Positions 47,501-54,958 of a stretch of DNA of 64,000 nt are shown piece by piece. Each line of letters opens with the position of its first letter. Positions within the stretch are counted from its first letter, which is position 1. The position numbers were made by a program, and so were the translations under genes. The notes beneath the pieces were generated by a model. It made no database searches, was not told the DNA's origin, and saw nothing but the letters and a program-made list of their open reading frames with translations. This DNA comes from Lewinellaceae bacterium (GTDB taxonomy: Bacteria; Bacteroidota; Bacteroidia; Chitinophagales; Saprospiraceae), in contig JACJXW010000004.1 of the NCBI GenBank assembly GCA_020636405.1, positions 2,778,001 to 2,842,000 on the forward strand, written 5' to 3'.

Positions 47501-47841
47501 TTAAACTTCAAATATCTGATCGCATTCAAAATGATCTCAGCTTCCTGCTTATTGGTAATATACCCCCTGAAGAGTTGTTCGTCGGGATCATAATCTTTCC
47601 ACGGCAAGTTGAACTCCTTTGAATATTCGGACTCCGCCATGAGTGGATCAATGACGCCGTACCAGATGGTTACAAAGCTTCCGTCAATGGAGAGAAACAG
47701 GTTTAATCGTTTCCAATCCTTCTCTTTGGCTTTATCAATGGATTCATGGTCCTTCTCGAAGAAGCGGACTTCAGGAGGGTAGAGTTTTTCCTTTCTCAGG
47801 AAGAAACCGAAATCCTCGGGGTTGAATGCATCCTCATTCAT
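47476..47841 (-). CDS. Hypothetical cassette protein, 121 aa
   Basis: Acidic, aromatic-rich soluble protein (VTIWYGVIDPLM; FNLPWKDYDPDEQLF) ending KPQYLGQP. No known motif. It begins 20 bp after the 185-aa gene, so the two form an operon. Its last codons lie inside the junction repeat: near 54490-54508 a similar 3' end (encoding a tail like QYLGRP) survives without the rest of the gene. Size and composition resemble immunity proteins, but this is a guess. Confidence 0.5.
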   Translation of the reverse strand: MNEDAFNPEDFGFFLRKEKLYPPEVRFFEKDHESIDKAKEKDWKRLNLFLSIDGSFVTIWYGVIDPLMAESEYSKEFNLPWKDYDPDEQLFRGYITNKQEAEIILNAIRYLKFKPQYLGQP

Positions 47842-47861
47842 GATATTTGGCGATAAGTGAT

Positions 47862-48419
47862 TTAAGCCGCCTTAGTGATCTGATCCAAAATAATAGACCC
47901 CGTCGGCGCCCGCTGCGCCTTCACCTGCACGACATCCGCCCAGTAGGATTTCACAATTTCGTTGATCAGGTGGCTGGGAACGGTGATGGTGTAAATTTCT
48001 TTGCTCTTCAGGTCCTGTAAGCGGATCTGGCTTTCTTCCGCGTTTGCGTAAGTTAGTATGCCAATGATCTCCACCTCGCTTACTTTTTGTCCTTTAGCTT
48101 TGGACAGGGCTTCCTTCAGCTCATTCAATTCTTTAACGATAAAACCCGGAGGGGCTCCAGATAATCCCTTTTGGATCAAGGCCTCAGCATCCTGATATCT
48201 GCCGCAATTGATTGCCAGAGAAGCGGCGCTACGGACCGGGATGTACCAGGAGTCACCTTTTTGATCTTTTTCTTTAATGGATGTCGCCGCCTCCTTCTCC
48301 AGGGAAAATGCCTTTTCGAAAAGGGAAATGGAAGCCTCTTTGTTGCCTTCCATTTTGGCAAGGAGGGCCTCGTCGGCAAACTCCATGGCTTTATTATGAA
48401 GAACGGTTACGATATTCAT
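47862..48419 (-). CDS. Hypothetical cassette protein, 185 aa, TPR-like N-terminus
   Basis: Start set at ATG 48419 (MNIVTVLHNKAMEFADEALL); an upstream in-frame ATG would add 16 basic residues of low quality. The first ~110 residues are alpha-helical with TPR-like spacing (MEGNKEASISLFEKAFSLEK; INCGRYQDAEALIQKGL). The last ~70 residues are beta-rich (EVEIIGILTYANAEESQIRL). No enzyme motif. It is co-transcribed with the 121-aa gene. Function unknown. Confidence 0.55.
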   Translation of the reverse strand: MNIVTVLHNKAMEFADEALLAKMEGNKEASISLFEKAFSLEKEAATSIKEKDQKGDSWYIPVRSAASLAINCGRYQDAEALIQKGLSGAPPGFIVKELNELKEALSKAKGQKVSEVEIIGILTYANAEESQIRLQDLKSKEIYTITVPSHLINEIVKSYWADVVQVKAQRAPTGSIILDQITKAA

Positions 48420-48562
48420 TGTTGAAAAGGTAGTAAATTTTCGCCGTATTCGCCAGTACCTAGCCAATAATCAAAACCCGTTCCTTTGAAAGATCGTTCG
48501 TTGGTTACGCGCATGAAAAGGCGGTAGTGGGCCTAGCTCAATTCGAGACGCAGCGCGTCGCA

Positions 48563-48630
48563 AATTGGAAAGCCCTGGAAGGGCACGAGAAAAAAATGAA
48601 GAAATAACATACCTTCCAGCCAGGAAACTA
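48563..48630 (+). repeat. 68-bp repeat, copy 1 (encodes a conserved peptide tail)
   Basis: Matches 50633-50700 with three mismatches. In one frame both copies encode NWKALEGHEKKMKK followed by a stop, and all three differences are silent (GCC CTG / GCA TTG and GGG / GGA). The sequence upstream differs, so this is the 3' remnant of a gene whose front has been replaced. Confidence 0.7.
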
Positions 48631-48695
48631 TCTTTTACAACAGGACGTTTTCTTTATACTCTTAAAGCCGTATATTTAGGGACAAAAGCCTTGTT

Positions 48696-49259
48696 ATGCC
48701 AACAGTACTGAAAATTAATACCCGCAACCTGAGCCAGGACGTGGTGCAAGACTTGAAGGAGCATTACGAAAATGCAGAACTGGAAATTCGGGTGCACAAC
48801 CTTCCTGACACCTCTGAAGTGATGGGCGAGGATGAGTTTTGGGCGTTAATTGACATGCTGGATTGGTCTACACCGGATGACAACAACCGGATAATAGAGC
48901 CGGTTGTAGCGGCATTATCCCAGATGCCAGTCGCCAAGATCTACCAATTTTACGATATCCTTTCCGAAAAGCTCTGGCACCTGGACACCAGCGCTCACGC
49001 TGATGCCATGATGCGTAATGACCCGGAGGATTATTTCTCTGACGATGAATTTTTATATGCTCGTTGCTGCGTGGTAGCTAATGGCAAAGAGGCTTACCAA
49101 AATGTGCTCTCCGACCCGTCGAACTTTCCCGACGATCTGACTTTTGAGGATCTGCTCTATGTGGCAGCCAATGCTTACGAGCGAAAGGCCGGGAAGAGAT
49201 TCCTTTCCACGCCCGCTTTTAACTTTGAAACCGGCAGCAACAAACAAGGCTGGCAGTAG
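48696..49259 (+). CDS. DUF4240-domain protein
   Basis: 187 aa. DUF4240 hallmarks: GEDEFWALIDMLDWS, a helical middle (YDILSEKLWHLD), FSDDEFLYARCCVVANGKEAY and LSDPSNFP. Soluble, no signal peptide. The stop is followed by the nuclease-like gene in the overlapping frame register, so the two are probably coupled. DUF4240 biochemistry is unknown. Here, next to a possible nuclease toxin, an immunity or antitoxin role is plausible but unproven. A near-consensus box TATATTTA lies ~25 bp upstream. Confidence 0.75.
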   Translation: MPTVLKINTRNLSQDVVQDLKEHYENAELEIRVHNLPDTSEVMGEDEFWALIDMLDWSTPDDNNRIIEPVVAALSQMPVAKIYQFYDILSEKLWHLDTSAHADAMMRNDPEDYFSDDEFLYARCCVVANGKEAYQNVLSDPSNFPDDLTFEDLLYVAANAYERKAGKRFLSTPAFNFETGSNKQGWQ

Positions 49260-49276
49260 CCCTCAATATCCTCCCT

Positions 49277-49627
49277 TTGAATCACGGAAATTCCAATAAG
49301 AACGATAACCCCCATCACCTCTACCTGATTTGGGATAGGAAAGAGGACAACTTGTATAAATATGGTATAAGCGACACGCCAATTGAAGAGGAAGATGGCC
49401 TGTCAAGCCGTGTCCGTGACCAGGTTTATCACCTTAACCTTCCGGAAAACTGGCTCCGCTTTACCGGCCGGATTCTTATCAAAGATATTCCAAACCGGAA
49501 GTTGGCCAAAAAGCTGGAAACCGAGCATATCCAGGCTTATATTGAAAAACATGGCAGGCGGCCAAGGGGCAACCCCCTGCGCAGAAAATCCAGGTTTGAC
49601 AAGCCGTTCCCAGATGAGAAAGAATAG
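49277..49627 (+). CDS. GIY-YIG/URI-like nuclease domain protein (possible toxin)
   Basis: 116 aa from TTG 49277; there is no ATG, and the frame stays open back into the DUF4240 gene. Pattern: HLYLIWDR (GIY-like strand), YKYGIS (YIG-like strand), an Arg in SSRVRDQVYHL, a Glu in KKLETEHIQAYIEKHG and the ending GRRPRGNPL. That ending is typical of Tox-URI domains at the C-terminus of polymorphic toxins. GIY-YIG enzymes cut DNA or RNA. As a free-standing single domain with a doubtful start it could be a toxin tip stranded from a longer protein, or expressed by coupling with the DUF4240 gene. Confidence 0.6.
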   Translation: MNHGNSNKNDNPHHLYLIWDRKEDNLYKYGISDTPIEEEDGLSSRVRDQVYHLNLPENWLRFTGRILIKDIPNRKLAKKLETEHIQAYIEKHGRRPRGNPLRRKSRFDKPFPDEKE

Positions 49628-49684
49628 GGATAAAGTCCATACCGGCCGTACTAAATTTGGCAACTTTAGGATATATCATTTTGC

Positions 49685-49909
49685 GTGGATACGGAAACCA
49701 TAAAGTTAAACCTCATTACCTGGCTCCTCAACCTCCAGGACGAAGCCGTCCTCCGGAAGTTGATGGAGCTGAAAGAAGAAGCGGGGTCAAAATCTTCGGG
49801 TCCTATAGCTAAAGAAGCATTGATCCACCGAGCGGAGGAATCCAACCGGGATATTGAAGCCGGTAGAGTTCTCCCGATTGAAGAAGTCATGAAAGAGGAT
49901 TGGGGCTAA
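49685..49909 (+). CDS. Small antitoxin-like protein (orphan)
   Basis: 74 aa with GTG start at 49685. An N-terminal helix pair (TIKLNLITWLLNLQDEAVLR, then KLMELKEE) and the C-terminal RDIEAGRVLPIEEVM match the small RelB/DUF2281-style antitoxins common in Bacteroidota. A RelE-type toxin would normally follow, but after the stop only a short frame (ATG 49908, stop within 7 codons) is found before the junction repeat. Read as an antitoxin that lost its toxin. Confidence 0.6.
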   Translation: MDTETIKLNLITWLLNLQDEAVLRKLMELKEEAGSKSSGPIAKEALIHRAEESNRDIEAGRVLPIEEVMKEDWG

Positions 49910-49966
49910 TGAGGATTCAGCTAAAATAGGTAAATTAACGGCCGGCAAGATAGTGAGGCTCAAAGC

Positions 49967-50490
49967 ATTAGAAAAACTTTTTATCTATTTTAAAAATCCC
50001 AAAATCCAAATTTTAAAGCACTGGCTTTCAATCTTTTATAAGTGCATTTCCACTCCCAGCGGGCTCACTAGCAAAAGCCCATCCGCATCAGCGGGTGGGC
50101 TTTTTGCGTAGTGGGCCCGCTGGGGCGAGAGGCCTGTCCCGCTCTCTAGCGCAGTTGGGCGAATGCCCTTACGGAGCTTGAGCGGGAAGTCCCAGCGGGC
50201 ATTGTCCGCCGAAGCCAATTGCGTAGGCGGGCTCACTTTTTTTGTAAGAAATTGAAAGCCAGGCAGTAATGCCTGGCTTTTTCTTTAATTGTTTTGCTCT
50301 TCTATTTTACTGCTGTAAATCAATTCTTTACGAATGCTTGGGATTCACCATGTTTTCCGGTTGCCACAGGCTACAATCCCTTCATTTCAGGCATCCGTAA
50401 TCCCCCACCATTGGAAAACCGGGGGATTTCGGCGTATTTCTGTCTATTTCGGAGGAATATTTTTTAACGAAATTTAGATTGTCGACAGCT
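49967..50490. repeat. Cassette junction 2: left arm, att-like site, right arm
   Basis: Left arm 49967-50053 (AT-rich, with AAATTTTAAAGCACTGGCTTTCA-like core) matches 54283-54365 and 55314-55400. The site TCCCAGCGGGCTCAC at 50054-50068 is identical to the tRNA end. The next ~125 bp copy the tRNA terminator region. A second site is split by ~31 extra bases (TCCCAGCGGGC at 50190, CTCAC at 50232). The right arm to ~50490 includes the CCAGGCA/TGCCTGG hairpin. No gene lies in 50054-50575. Confidence 0.85.
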
Positions 50491-50575
50491 TGCCCAAATG
50501 GCCTGGCGGCTGGATTGGGTGTGTAGCATACCCGATTCTCAGCTCACCTATTCGTTTTCATTTTCAGGAAAAAGT

Positions 50576-50677
50576 ATGGTTTTGAAAGTTGGAAGGCCTA
50601 TAACTTTCACCGTTGAAAAAGGGATAGAATCCAATTGGAAAGCATTGGAAGGACACGAGAAAAAAATGAAGAAATAA
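50576..50677 (+). pseudogene. Short frame ending in the conserved 68-bp repeat
   Basis: 33 codons from ATG 50576 (MVLKVGRPITFTVEKG...) to TAA 50675, ending NWKALEGHEKKMKK. The tail is kept at protein level in copy 1 (48563-48630) although the DNA differs silently. It may be an intact microprotein, antitoxin-like in size, or the end of a longer lost gene. Confidence 0.35.
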
Positions 50678-50700
50678 CATACCTTCCAGCCAGGAAACTA
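50633..50700 (+). repeat. 68-bp repeat, copy 2
   Basis: Counterpart of 48563-48630 in cassette 1. Identity stops exactly after CAGGAAACTA; the sequence that follows differs between the copies, marking a cargo exchange point. Confidence 0.7.
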
Positions 50701-50793
50701 TTTTGCAGGGGGCCATCCAAGAGAAGGGAGAGATAAAACTTTTGGGGGAAGAATTGCCAGGCTATTTGAAGCTGTTGATCGAAATAGAACTAG

Positions 50794-51234
50794 AAGTGGG
50801 TAGTTGGAGTAGCCGGAAACCACGATCGATTTGGTGATAGACAAGATGTAGAAACATTCAAATCAACGGAAGATATGCATCTGCTACACCATGAAATAAT
50901 TGAGAAAGCAAGCCTGAGAATCGGCGGAATCAGTGGCATTATAGGAAGAGAAGACAAGGCTAATAGAGTTGAGGAACAAGAATATTTGAAGAGCTTGCGA
51001 CAACTATTAAATCAGGGATTGGATATTCTCTTACTCCATGAAACGCCTGATTACCCGGAACAGAACCTAAGCGGAAATCCTAAGATCAGGGAGGTAATAG
51101 CAAATGAGCCATCGTCCATCGTATGTTGCGGCCATTGCCATTGGAATAAGACATTAATAGAATTTGACAATAGCTCTAAAGTGATGAATGTGGATGCTAA
51201 GGTGGTGATTCTCAAGAAAACGCCTTCAGACTGA
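50794..51234 (+). pseudogene. 5'-truncated metallophosphoesterase
   Basis: The frame opens just after a TAG at 50791 and has no good start. It retains GVAGNHDRFGD (the GNHD metal motif) and, near the end, LLLHETPDYPE and VCCGHCHW (the GHxH motif). The first metal motifs (DxH and GD) that belong upstream are absent; the sequence there is unrelated. A shorter version from ATG 50875 would lack GNHD as well. Not expected to be active. Confidence 0.7.
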
Positions 51235-51241
51235 AATCTGC

Positions 51242-51367
51242 ATGACAATTGACAAAAAACAGGCACTGGCACTGGGGTGGAAGCCTGACGAGAAAGGAAA
51301 ACCACTTGTTTTTGATTGGATTCAAGATAAAATTATCAAGAGATATGGAACTTCTAAACACGGTTGA
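51242..51367 (+). CDS. Hypothetical small protein, 41 aa
   Basis: ATG 51242 to TGA 51367, starting 8 bp after the phosphoesterase remnant. It contains ALGWKPDEKGKPLVFDW and a basic C-terminus (IIKRYGTSKHG). The next frame overlaps it by 26 bp. No family recognised; it may be a piece of a longer decayed gene. Confidence 0.3.
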   Translation: MTIDKKQALALGWKPDEKGKPLVFDWIQDKIIKRYGTSKHG

Positions 51368-51503
51368 GATCAGTCCTTACGATTATGCCGACGAAGATTA
51401 TGAATATCCAAAGGCCAGGAACCTCATCAATCAAAGTAATGTAGAGGCATTAGAAGATTTTTATGAAACCACCAGACAAAGACAAAACACTGCTCGTACT
51501 TGA
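51342..51503 (+). CDS. Hypothetical small protein, 53 aa
   Basis: From ATG 51342, acidic at first (SPYDYADEDYEYPKA), then helical (ALEDFYETTRQRQ). It overlaps the 41-aa frame and the HAD fragment, each in a different frame. The chained overlaps suggest either a compact operon or debris from frameshifts. Function unknown. Confidence 0.3.
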   Translation, partial: DMELLNTVEISPYDYADEDYEYPKARNLINQSNVEALEDFYETTRQRQNTART

Positions 51504-51582
51504 TATCGACGAGACCCTGAGTAAAAATAGGCCTGCCGGGCACATTAACTATGAAGTTAATCAAAATAGAAGTATACGATAA
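51463..51582 (+). pseudogene. HAD/NIF-type phosphatase, N-terminal fragment
   Basis: 39 codons from ATG 51463 with KTLLVLDIDETLSKNRPAG, motif I of NIF/FCP-type HAD phosphatases. The homology ends near residue 30 and the frame stops at 51582, inside the next gene. All later HAD motifs are missing. Confidence 0.65.
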
Positions 51583-51970
51583 AAGGGAAAAAACCACCAC
51601 CACCCTGTATGTGGAACAGTTATCCGAAAACCGATTCCGAATGACGGATAACGATATCTTCAATTGCCGTCTTACCTTAGGAACAGAATTTGAAACCAGG
51701 CTCAATGCCGATGGCAAGCATGAGATTGTTCGCATAACCAAAGCGTCTGAATTTCTGACCAGGCGATTCCTGTTGTCCTCCAAACATACGGAGTCAGCAT
51801 ACCGGCTATTGGGAGATGAAATTACCAGGCAAGGCGGATTCTGGCAGGTGGATTTTGGTGGTTTGGCGACCGTCAATTTGCCGAAAGCATCGGCGTTTGA
51901 CCTGGATCAAGCTATGACCGACCTGGGGTTCGGCCTCACGGAAATAACAGATGATGACCCAGACCGATAG
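51551..51970 (+). CDS. Hypothetical cassette protein, 139 aa (immunity-like)
   Basis: Starts at ATG 51551, inside the HAD fragment in another frame. A beta-rich N-terminal half (EQLSENRFRMTDNDIFNCRL, then LGTEFETRLNADGK) and an alphabeta C-terminal half (DEITRQGGFWQVDFGG) vaguely recall DUF4265-type proteins, often found among immunity genes. This similarity is by eye and weak. It is followed by another hypothetical gene after 38 bp. Confidence 0.5.
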   Translation: MKLIKIEVYDKREKTTTTLYVEQLSENRFRMTDNDIFNCRLTLGTEFETRLNADGKHEIVRITKASEFLTRRFLLSSKHTESAYRLLGDEITRQGGFWQVDFGGLATVNLPKASAFDLDQAMTDLGFGLTEITDDDPDR

Positions 51971-52008
51971 CATTTCTAAACAATTATCCTACAAATATAC
52001 CTCAAAAA

Positions 52009-52632
52009 ATGCCTTGGAAAGCAGATCAAGTATATACCAAACCGAACCCGGAATTAATTGCCTATTTACAAAGTTTAGAAGGCTTTTCTTTCGAACTTTT
52101 TTTAGTGAATGATCTCGAGGGAATTAACTCCGAATGGGCCAGAAGTTTTATGCTATCCGACCAGCCCAATGAGCATAGTTTCAGGAAGCACTCGTTGCCC
52201 AAAGATGGATTACTCGTTATAAAACCTGCAGAAACCGGCAAAGCTATTTATGAACATGATTGGGATTTTGCAGATGCGATCGTTCCAACTGAAATGGAGT
52301 TAAATCCAGGCCTTACGGAGAATCAGTTGAAGTTGATGGCTCTCCTGGAATCATTACATAAGAAATTCAATTTCCCATTCCTTTATTATCATTGCCTGAT
52401 GTGGGGCGGATTGGTAGAAAGAGAATATGCCATTGTTTTTGATGAAAGGATAAGGGTCTATACTTATGATTGCGATAACAAAAAAGAACTTGAACTGGCA
52501 GATAATGGGCCAATAGAATTAGAAACAACTGTTCTTCAAACGAGTCTTTTACACCTTGATCTGGCATTACCAACCTGGTATTTTGTCCTACATGATTCTT
52601 TTGATTGGAAAAGGTATCGTGTAATAAAGTGA
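52009..52632 (+). CDS. Hypothetical cassette protein, 207 aa
   Basis: Soluble alphabeta protein starting MPWKADQVYTKPNPELIAYL. Features: FELFLVNDLEGINSEWARSF, a helix with LTENQLKLMALLESLHKKF and an aromatic-rich FLYYHCLMWGGLVEREYAIV strand pair. No catalytic motif, signal peptide or membrane segment. Composition and setting fit an immunity-type protein, without evidence for a partner. It converges on the ATPase gene. Confidence 0.5.
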   Translation: MPWKADQVYTKPNPELIAYLQSLEGFSFELFLVNDLEGINSEWARSFMLSDQPNEHSFRKHSLPKDGLLVIKPAETGKAIYEHDWDFADAIVPTEMELNPGLTENQLKLMALLESLHKKFNFPFLYYHCLMWGGLVEREYAIVFDERIRVYTYDCDNKKELELADNGPIELETTVLQTSLLHLDLALPTWYFVLHDSFDWKRYRVIK

Positions 52633-52681
52633 CTCCATTAGATAGGGGAAAGTTTTTTAGCGAAGGGCAAATGGCCGGCAT

Positions 52682-54112
52682 TTAAATTAACTCAAACAAA
52701 GCATCCATGGTGATCTCATTCTGGACCAGAGCTGAAGCGTGTTCATTCCTTTCCAGGCCAAACGTGGTGATCATCGTCAGGAATATGGCCTTTCGGGTCT
52801 TTGTTTCATTTCGAAATGCCCCAATTTTATTGCGGAGGTTTTCCGCATAGGATTTGGTGATGGTAAAAGGATTGATAGAATATTTGACTTCGCACAGGTT
52901 AACCACCTGGTCTCTTCGGTCAATAGCTAGGTCTACCTGAGCTCCTTTTTCCGATTGGGTGCTTTTCCAGGAAGAAGTGTGGCTGATGACACCGCTGATG
53001 CCTAGCGCCTTTTTAATTTGGGGAATATGGGCCAGGCATACTTGCTCAAAGGCATATCCCGCCCAGGCCCTTTGGGATGGGTTGTCTATGGCGTTCACCC
53101 ATACCCCTTCGTCGTAGTTGGTGTTGTTTTTGATAAACTTAAGGTAGAATAAGCTGTAGAAATCGGACAAGCGGTAAAGGGTATCCTTAGATTTTTTGTT
53201 GAACGGCGTATAGCGGCTAATGAAGCCACTTTCTTCTAATTCATTCAGCAACCGCGTCAGGCTTCCCCCGGTTTTCATCTCTGCTGCCTTGACCAGTTCT
53301 TTACGGGTCATTCCTTTGGCCTTTGTGGACAAGGCGGTTATGATCGCTTCATGTTTGAATGCGTTTTTGAACAGAGAGGCGAAGAGGTTCTGAAATTCTG
53401 TTTCCAGGATGGCCCCTTTGCGAAAACACATTTCCTCGATGTTCTGCGAAGCGCTTTTTTCAGGAGATACGGCGTCCAGGTAGTAGGGAATCCCTCCCAT
53501 TACCATGTACAGCTGAAGGATCTGGTACCGGCCCAGCACATTGTTTTTAGATTGGAGCAGGCGCTCCGCTTCGGCCAGGTTAAAGGGGTTGATCTTGATG
53601 CGTTCCGTGACCCGGTTGTGCAGCCCGCCACGGTTGTTGATCAGCTCGCTGATCATCCAGGAGGCGGCTGACCCGCATGCGATCAGAATGATATCCTTCC
53701 GGTTGGTGGCCCAACTGTTCCAGAAATGTTCCAGTGCCATCATGAAGTCAGACCGGGGAGTAGCCAGCCAGGGCAGTTCATCCAGAAAAATGACCTTCTT
53801 GCGCTCTTCCCGGATGCTTTCCAGGTAGTCGATCAGGTGCTGAAAAGCCTCAAACCAATTGCCAGGTATTTTCTTATCGTAGGAAGGGGCCTTCCGTTGT
53901 AAGGTTACATGAAAGTTGGTCAGTTGCTGCCGGGTATTGGCCTTGGCCAGGCCCGTCAGTTGAAAGTCGAATTGATACTGGAAGTATTCCCGCACCAGGT
54001 AGGTTTTTCCCACTCTTCTCCTTCCGTATAAAGCTACGAACTCCGACTTTCTGCTGGCCTTGATCTTGTCTAGCTGCTTGATCTCTTTCTCTCTTCCGAC
54101 GAAACCGTTCAT
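52682..54112 (-). CDS. DUF234-type ATPase with C-terminal PD-(D/E)XK-like domain
   Basis: 476 aa. N-terminal P-loop ATPase: NGFVGREKEIKQL, Walker A LYGRRRVGKTYLV, Walker B VIFLDELPW. A winged helix lies at ~275-340 (GMTRKELVKAAEMKTGGSLT). The C-terminal domain has AQVDLAIDRRDQVVNLCEVK, which fits the D...ExK core of PD-(D/E)XK nucleases. This large archaeal/bacterial family is abundant in Bacteroidota; the role is unknown, with defence or mobile-element links often suggested. It is the only intact large gene in the island. A cluster of TTGGC boxes lies just upstream. Confidence 0.85.
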   Translation of the reverse strand: MNGFVGREKEIKQLDKIKASRKSEFVALYGRRRVGKTYLVREYFQYQFDFQLTGLAKANTRQQLTNFHVTLQRKAPSYDKKIPGNWFEAFQHLIDYLESIREERKKVIFLDELPWLATPRSDFMMALEHFWNSWATNRKDIILIACGSAASWMISELINNRGGLHNRVTERIKINPFNLAEAERLLQSKNNVLGRYQILQLYMVMGGIPYYLDAVSPEKSASQNIEEMCFRKGAILETEFQNLFASLFKNAFKHEAIITALSTKAKGMTRKELVKAAEMKTGGSLTRLLNELEESGFISRYTPFNKKSKDTLYRLSDFYSLFYLKFIKNNTNYDEGVWVNAIDNPSQRAWAGYAFEQVCLAHIPQIKKALGISGVISHTSSWKSTQSEKGAQVDLAIDRRDQVVNLCEVKYSINPFTITKSYAENLRNKIGAFRNETKTRKAIFLTMITTFGLERNEHASALVQNEITMDALFELI

Positions 54113-54125
54113 GATCCAATGATTT

Positions 54126-54216
54126 ATTTGGCCAAATATAGTATAAAAAATAGCTTTTGGCTAATTATGCATTTTTATTTAGCCAAAAGTGTGTTCATTT
54201 CTGTTTTTTGGCTAAA
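54126..54216 (-). promoter_or_regulatory. TTGGCC/TTGGCT box cluster upstream of the ATPase gene
   Basis: ATTTGGCCAAAT (54126-54137) is a perfect palindrome. It overlaps CAAATATA (54133-54140), which on the minus strand reads TATATTTG, a -7 box. An 11-bp inverted pair CTTTTGGCTAA (54154-54164) and TTAGCCAAAAG (54179-54189) and a further TTTTTTGGCTAAAG (54203-54216) follow. This looks like an operator array, perhaps for self-control. Confidence 0.45.
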
Positions 54217-54282
54217 GTAGCCGCACAATAAGGCGCCCTGGCCACTCATTAAGAGCTAGAAAGAATGAACCCCCAAAGACAA

Positions 54283-54510
54283 AAAATCTCTTTAATCTAT
54301 TTTTAAAATTCCAAATCCCAAATTTTAAAACACTGGCTTTCAATTTTTCACAAGTGCATTTTCACTCCCGGTGGGCTCACTTTTCTATTTTTTTTTAACG
54401 AAATCCAGATTGTCGACAGCGTGCTCCAGATGGTGTAGCTGAACTGTTTATCCAGTATGCTTCAGCCGCTTATTGTATGTTGGAGGTTTAGGGCCGCCCC
54501 AGATACTGAA
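54283..54510. repeat. Cassette junction 3
   Basis: Left arm 54283-54365, site TCCCGGTGGGCTCAC at 54366-54380 (two changes from the tRNA end), then a shortened right arm. The right arm resumes at TTTTTTAACGAAAT, equivalent to 47379 onward, so about 230 bp have been deleted. It keeps a remnant of the 121-aa gene's 3' end. Confidence 0.8.
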
Positions 54511-54533
54511 AAAATCACTTTTCTTACTTCGCT

Positions 54534-54680
54534 AGAGTTAACCCATCAATCCGTTCGAAGTGTTTTGTATTTTTAGTGAGGACAGGCAGGCTATCGAGCT
54601 GTTTACGTTGTACTGTTTCTGGCAGGTGCTTTACCTCATTCTCAAAACCTCGATTCGAATATAAAATGGCTAACACAGAA
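54534..54680 (-). pseudogene. VapC/PIN toxin C-terminal remnant
   Basis: Minus-strand frame ending at TAA 54534 reads LDSLPVLTKNTKHFERIDGL, the typical last strand and helix of PIN-domain toxins. The part before it (to about 54680) no longer resembles the family and has no start. The opposing VapC further right lacks just this kind of ending. Confidence 0.6.
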
Positions 54681-54733
54681 CTTTCCGGAAGTTGACAATT
54701 GTTCTATCTTTATGGAATCTAAAAATGTGACAA

Positions 54734-54958
54734 ATGGATGAGTTAATAATGAAGTTTGGGCTATTGGACCCTGTAAAACGGCAGGAAATCCTGGATTTCC
54801 TTGATTTTCTGCTCAATAAACAAAAAAAAGAAAGGGTGGGAACTTTCAAGTCCTATAAGGAACAAATCCTTCAAGTATCTACCTGGAGCGAGGAAGATAT
54901 TGCTGTAATCGAAACAAATAGCAAAAGGCTGAGTCAATGGCAAGTTCCCGAATGGTAG
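54734..54958 (+). CDS. VapB-like (DUF2281-type) antitoxin
   Basis: 74 aa from ATG 54734. LLDPVKRQEILDFLDFLLNK is the helix typical of these small antitoxins, followed by a Lys-rich linker and a C-terminal toxin-binding tail (LSQWQVPEW). Its end overlaps the vapC start by 22 bp, as usual for such pairs. The toxin is broken, so the antitoxin may be left alone. Confidence 0.75.
   Translation: MDELIMKFGLLDPVKRQEILDFLDFLLNKQKKERVGTFKSYKEQILQVSTWSEEDIAVIETNSKRLSQWQVPEW

Larger units (their letters stand above)
47011..50068. mobile_element. tRNA-Lys-anchored cassette 1 (3058 bp)
   Basis: Bounded by the 15-bp tRNA end (46996-47010) and its copy at 50054-50068. Cargo: two minus-strand genes of unknown function, then a plus-strand DUF4240 gene, a GIY-YIG/URI-like nuclease gene and an antitoxin-like gene. 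No integrase or transposase is present, so any movement would need an enzyme supplied elsewhere. Borders are inferred from the repeats only. Confidence 0.65.
50069..54380. mobile_element. tRNA-Lys-anchored cassette 2 (4312 bp)
   Basis: Bounded by att-like copies at 50054-50068 and 54366-54380 (TCCCGGTGGGCTCAC). Cargo: remnants of a small gene, a phosphoesterase and a HAD phosphatase, several short genes of unknown function, two possible immunity-like genes and a DUF234-type ATPase. No recombinase. The density of broken genes suggests repeated insertion and decay. Confidence 0.6.

Noticed and set aside
50036..50236. 66-codon minus-strand frame across junction 2
   Set aside because: Lies wholly within the duplicated tRNA 3' end and terminator repeat; non-coding DNA.
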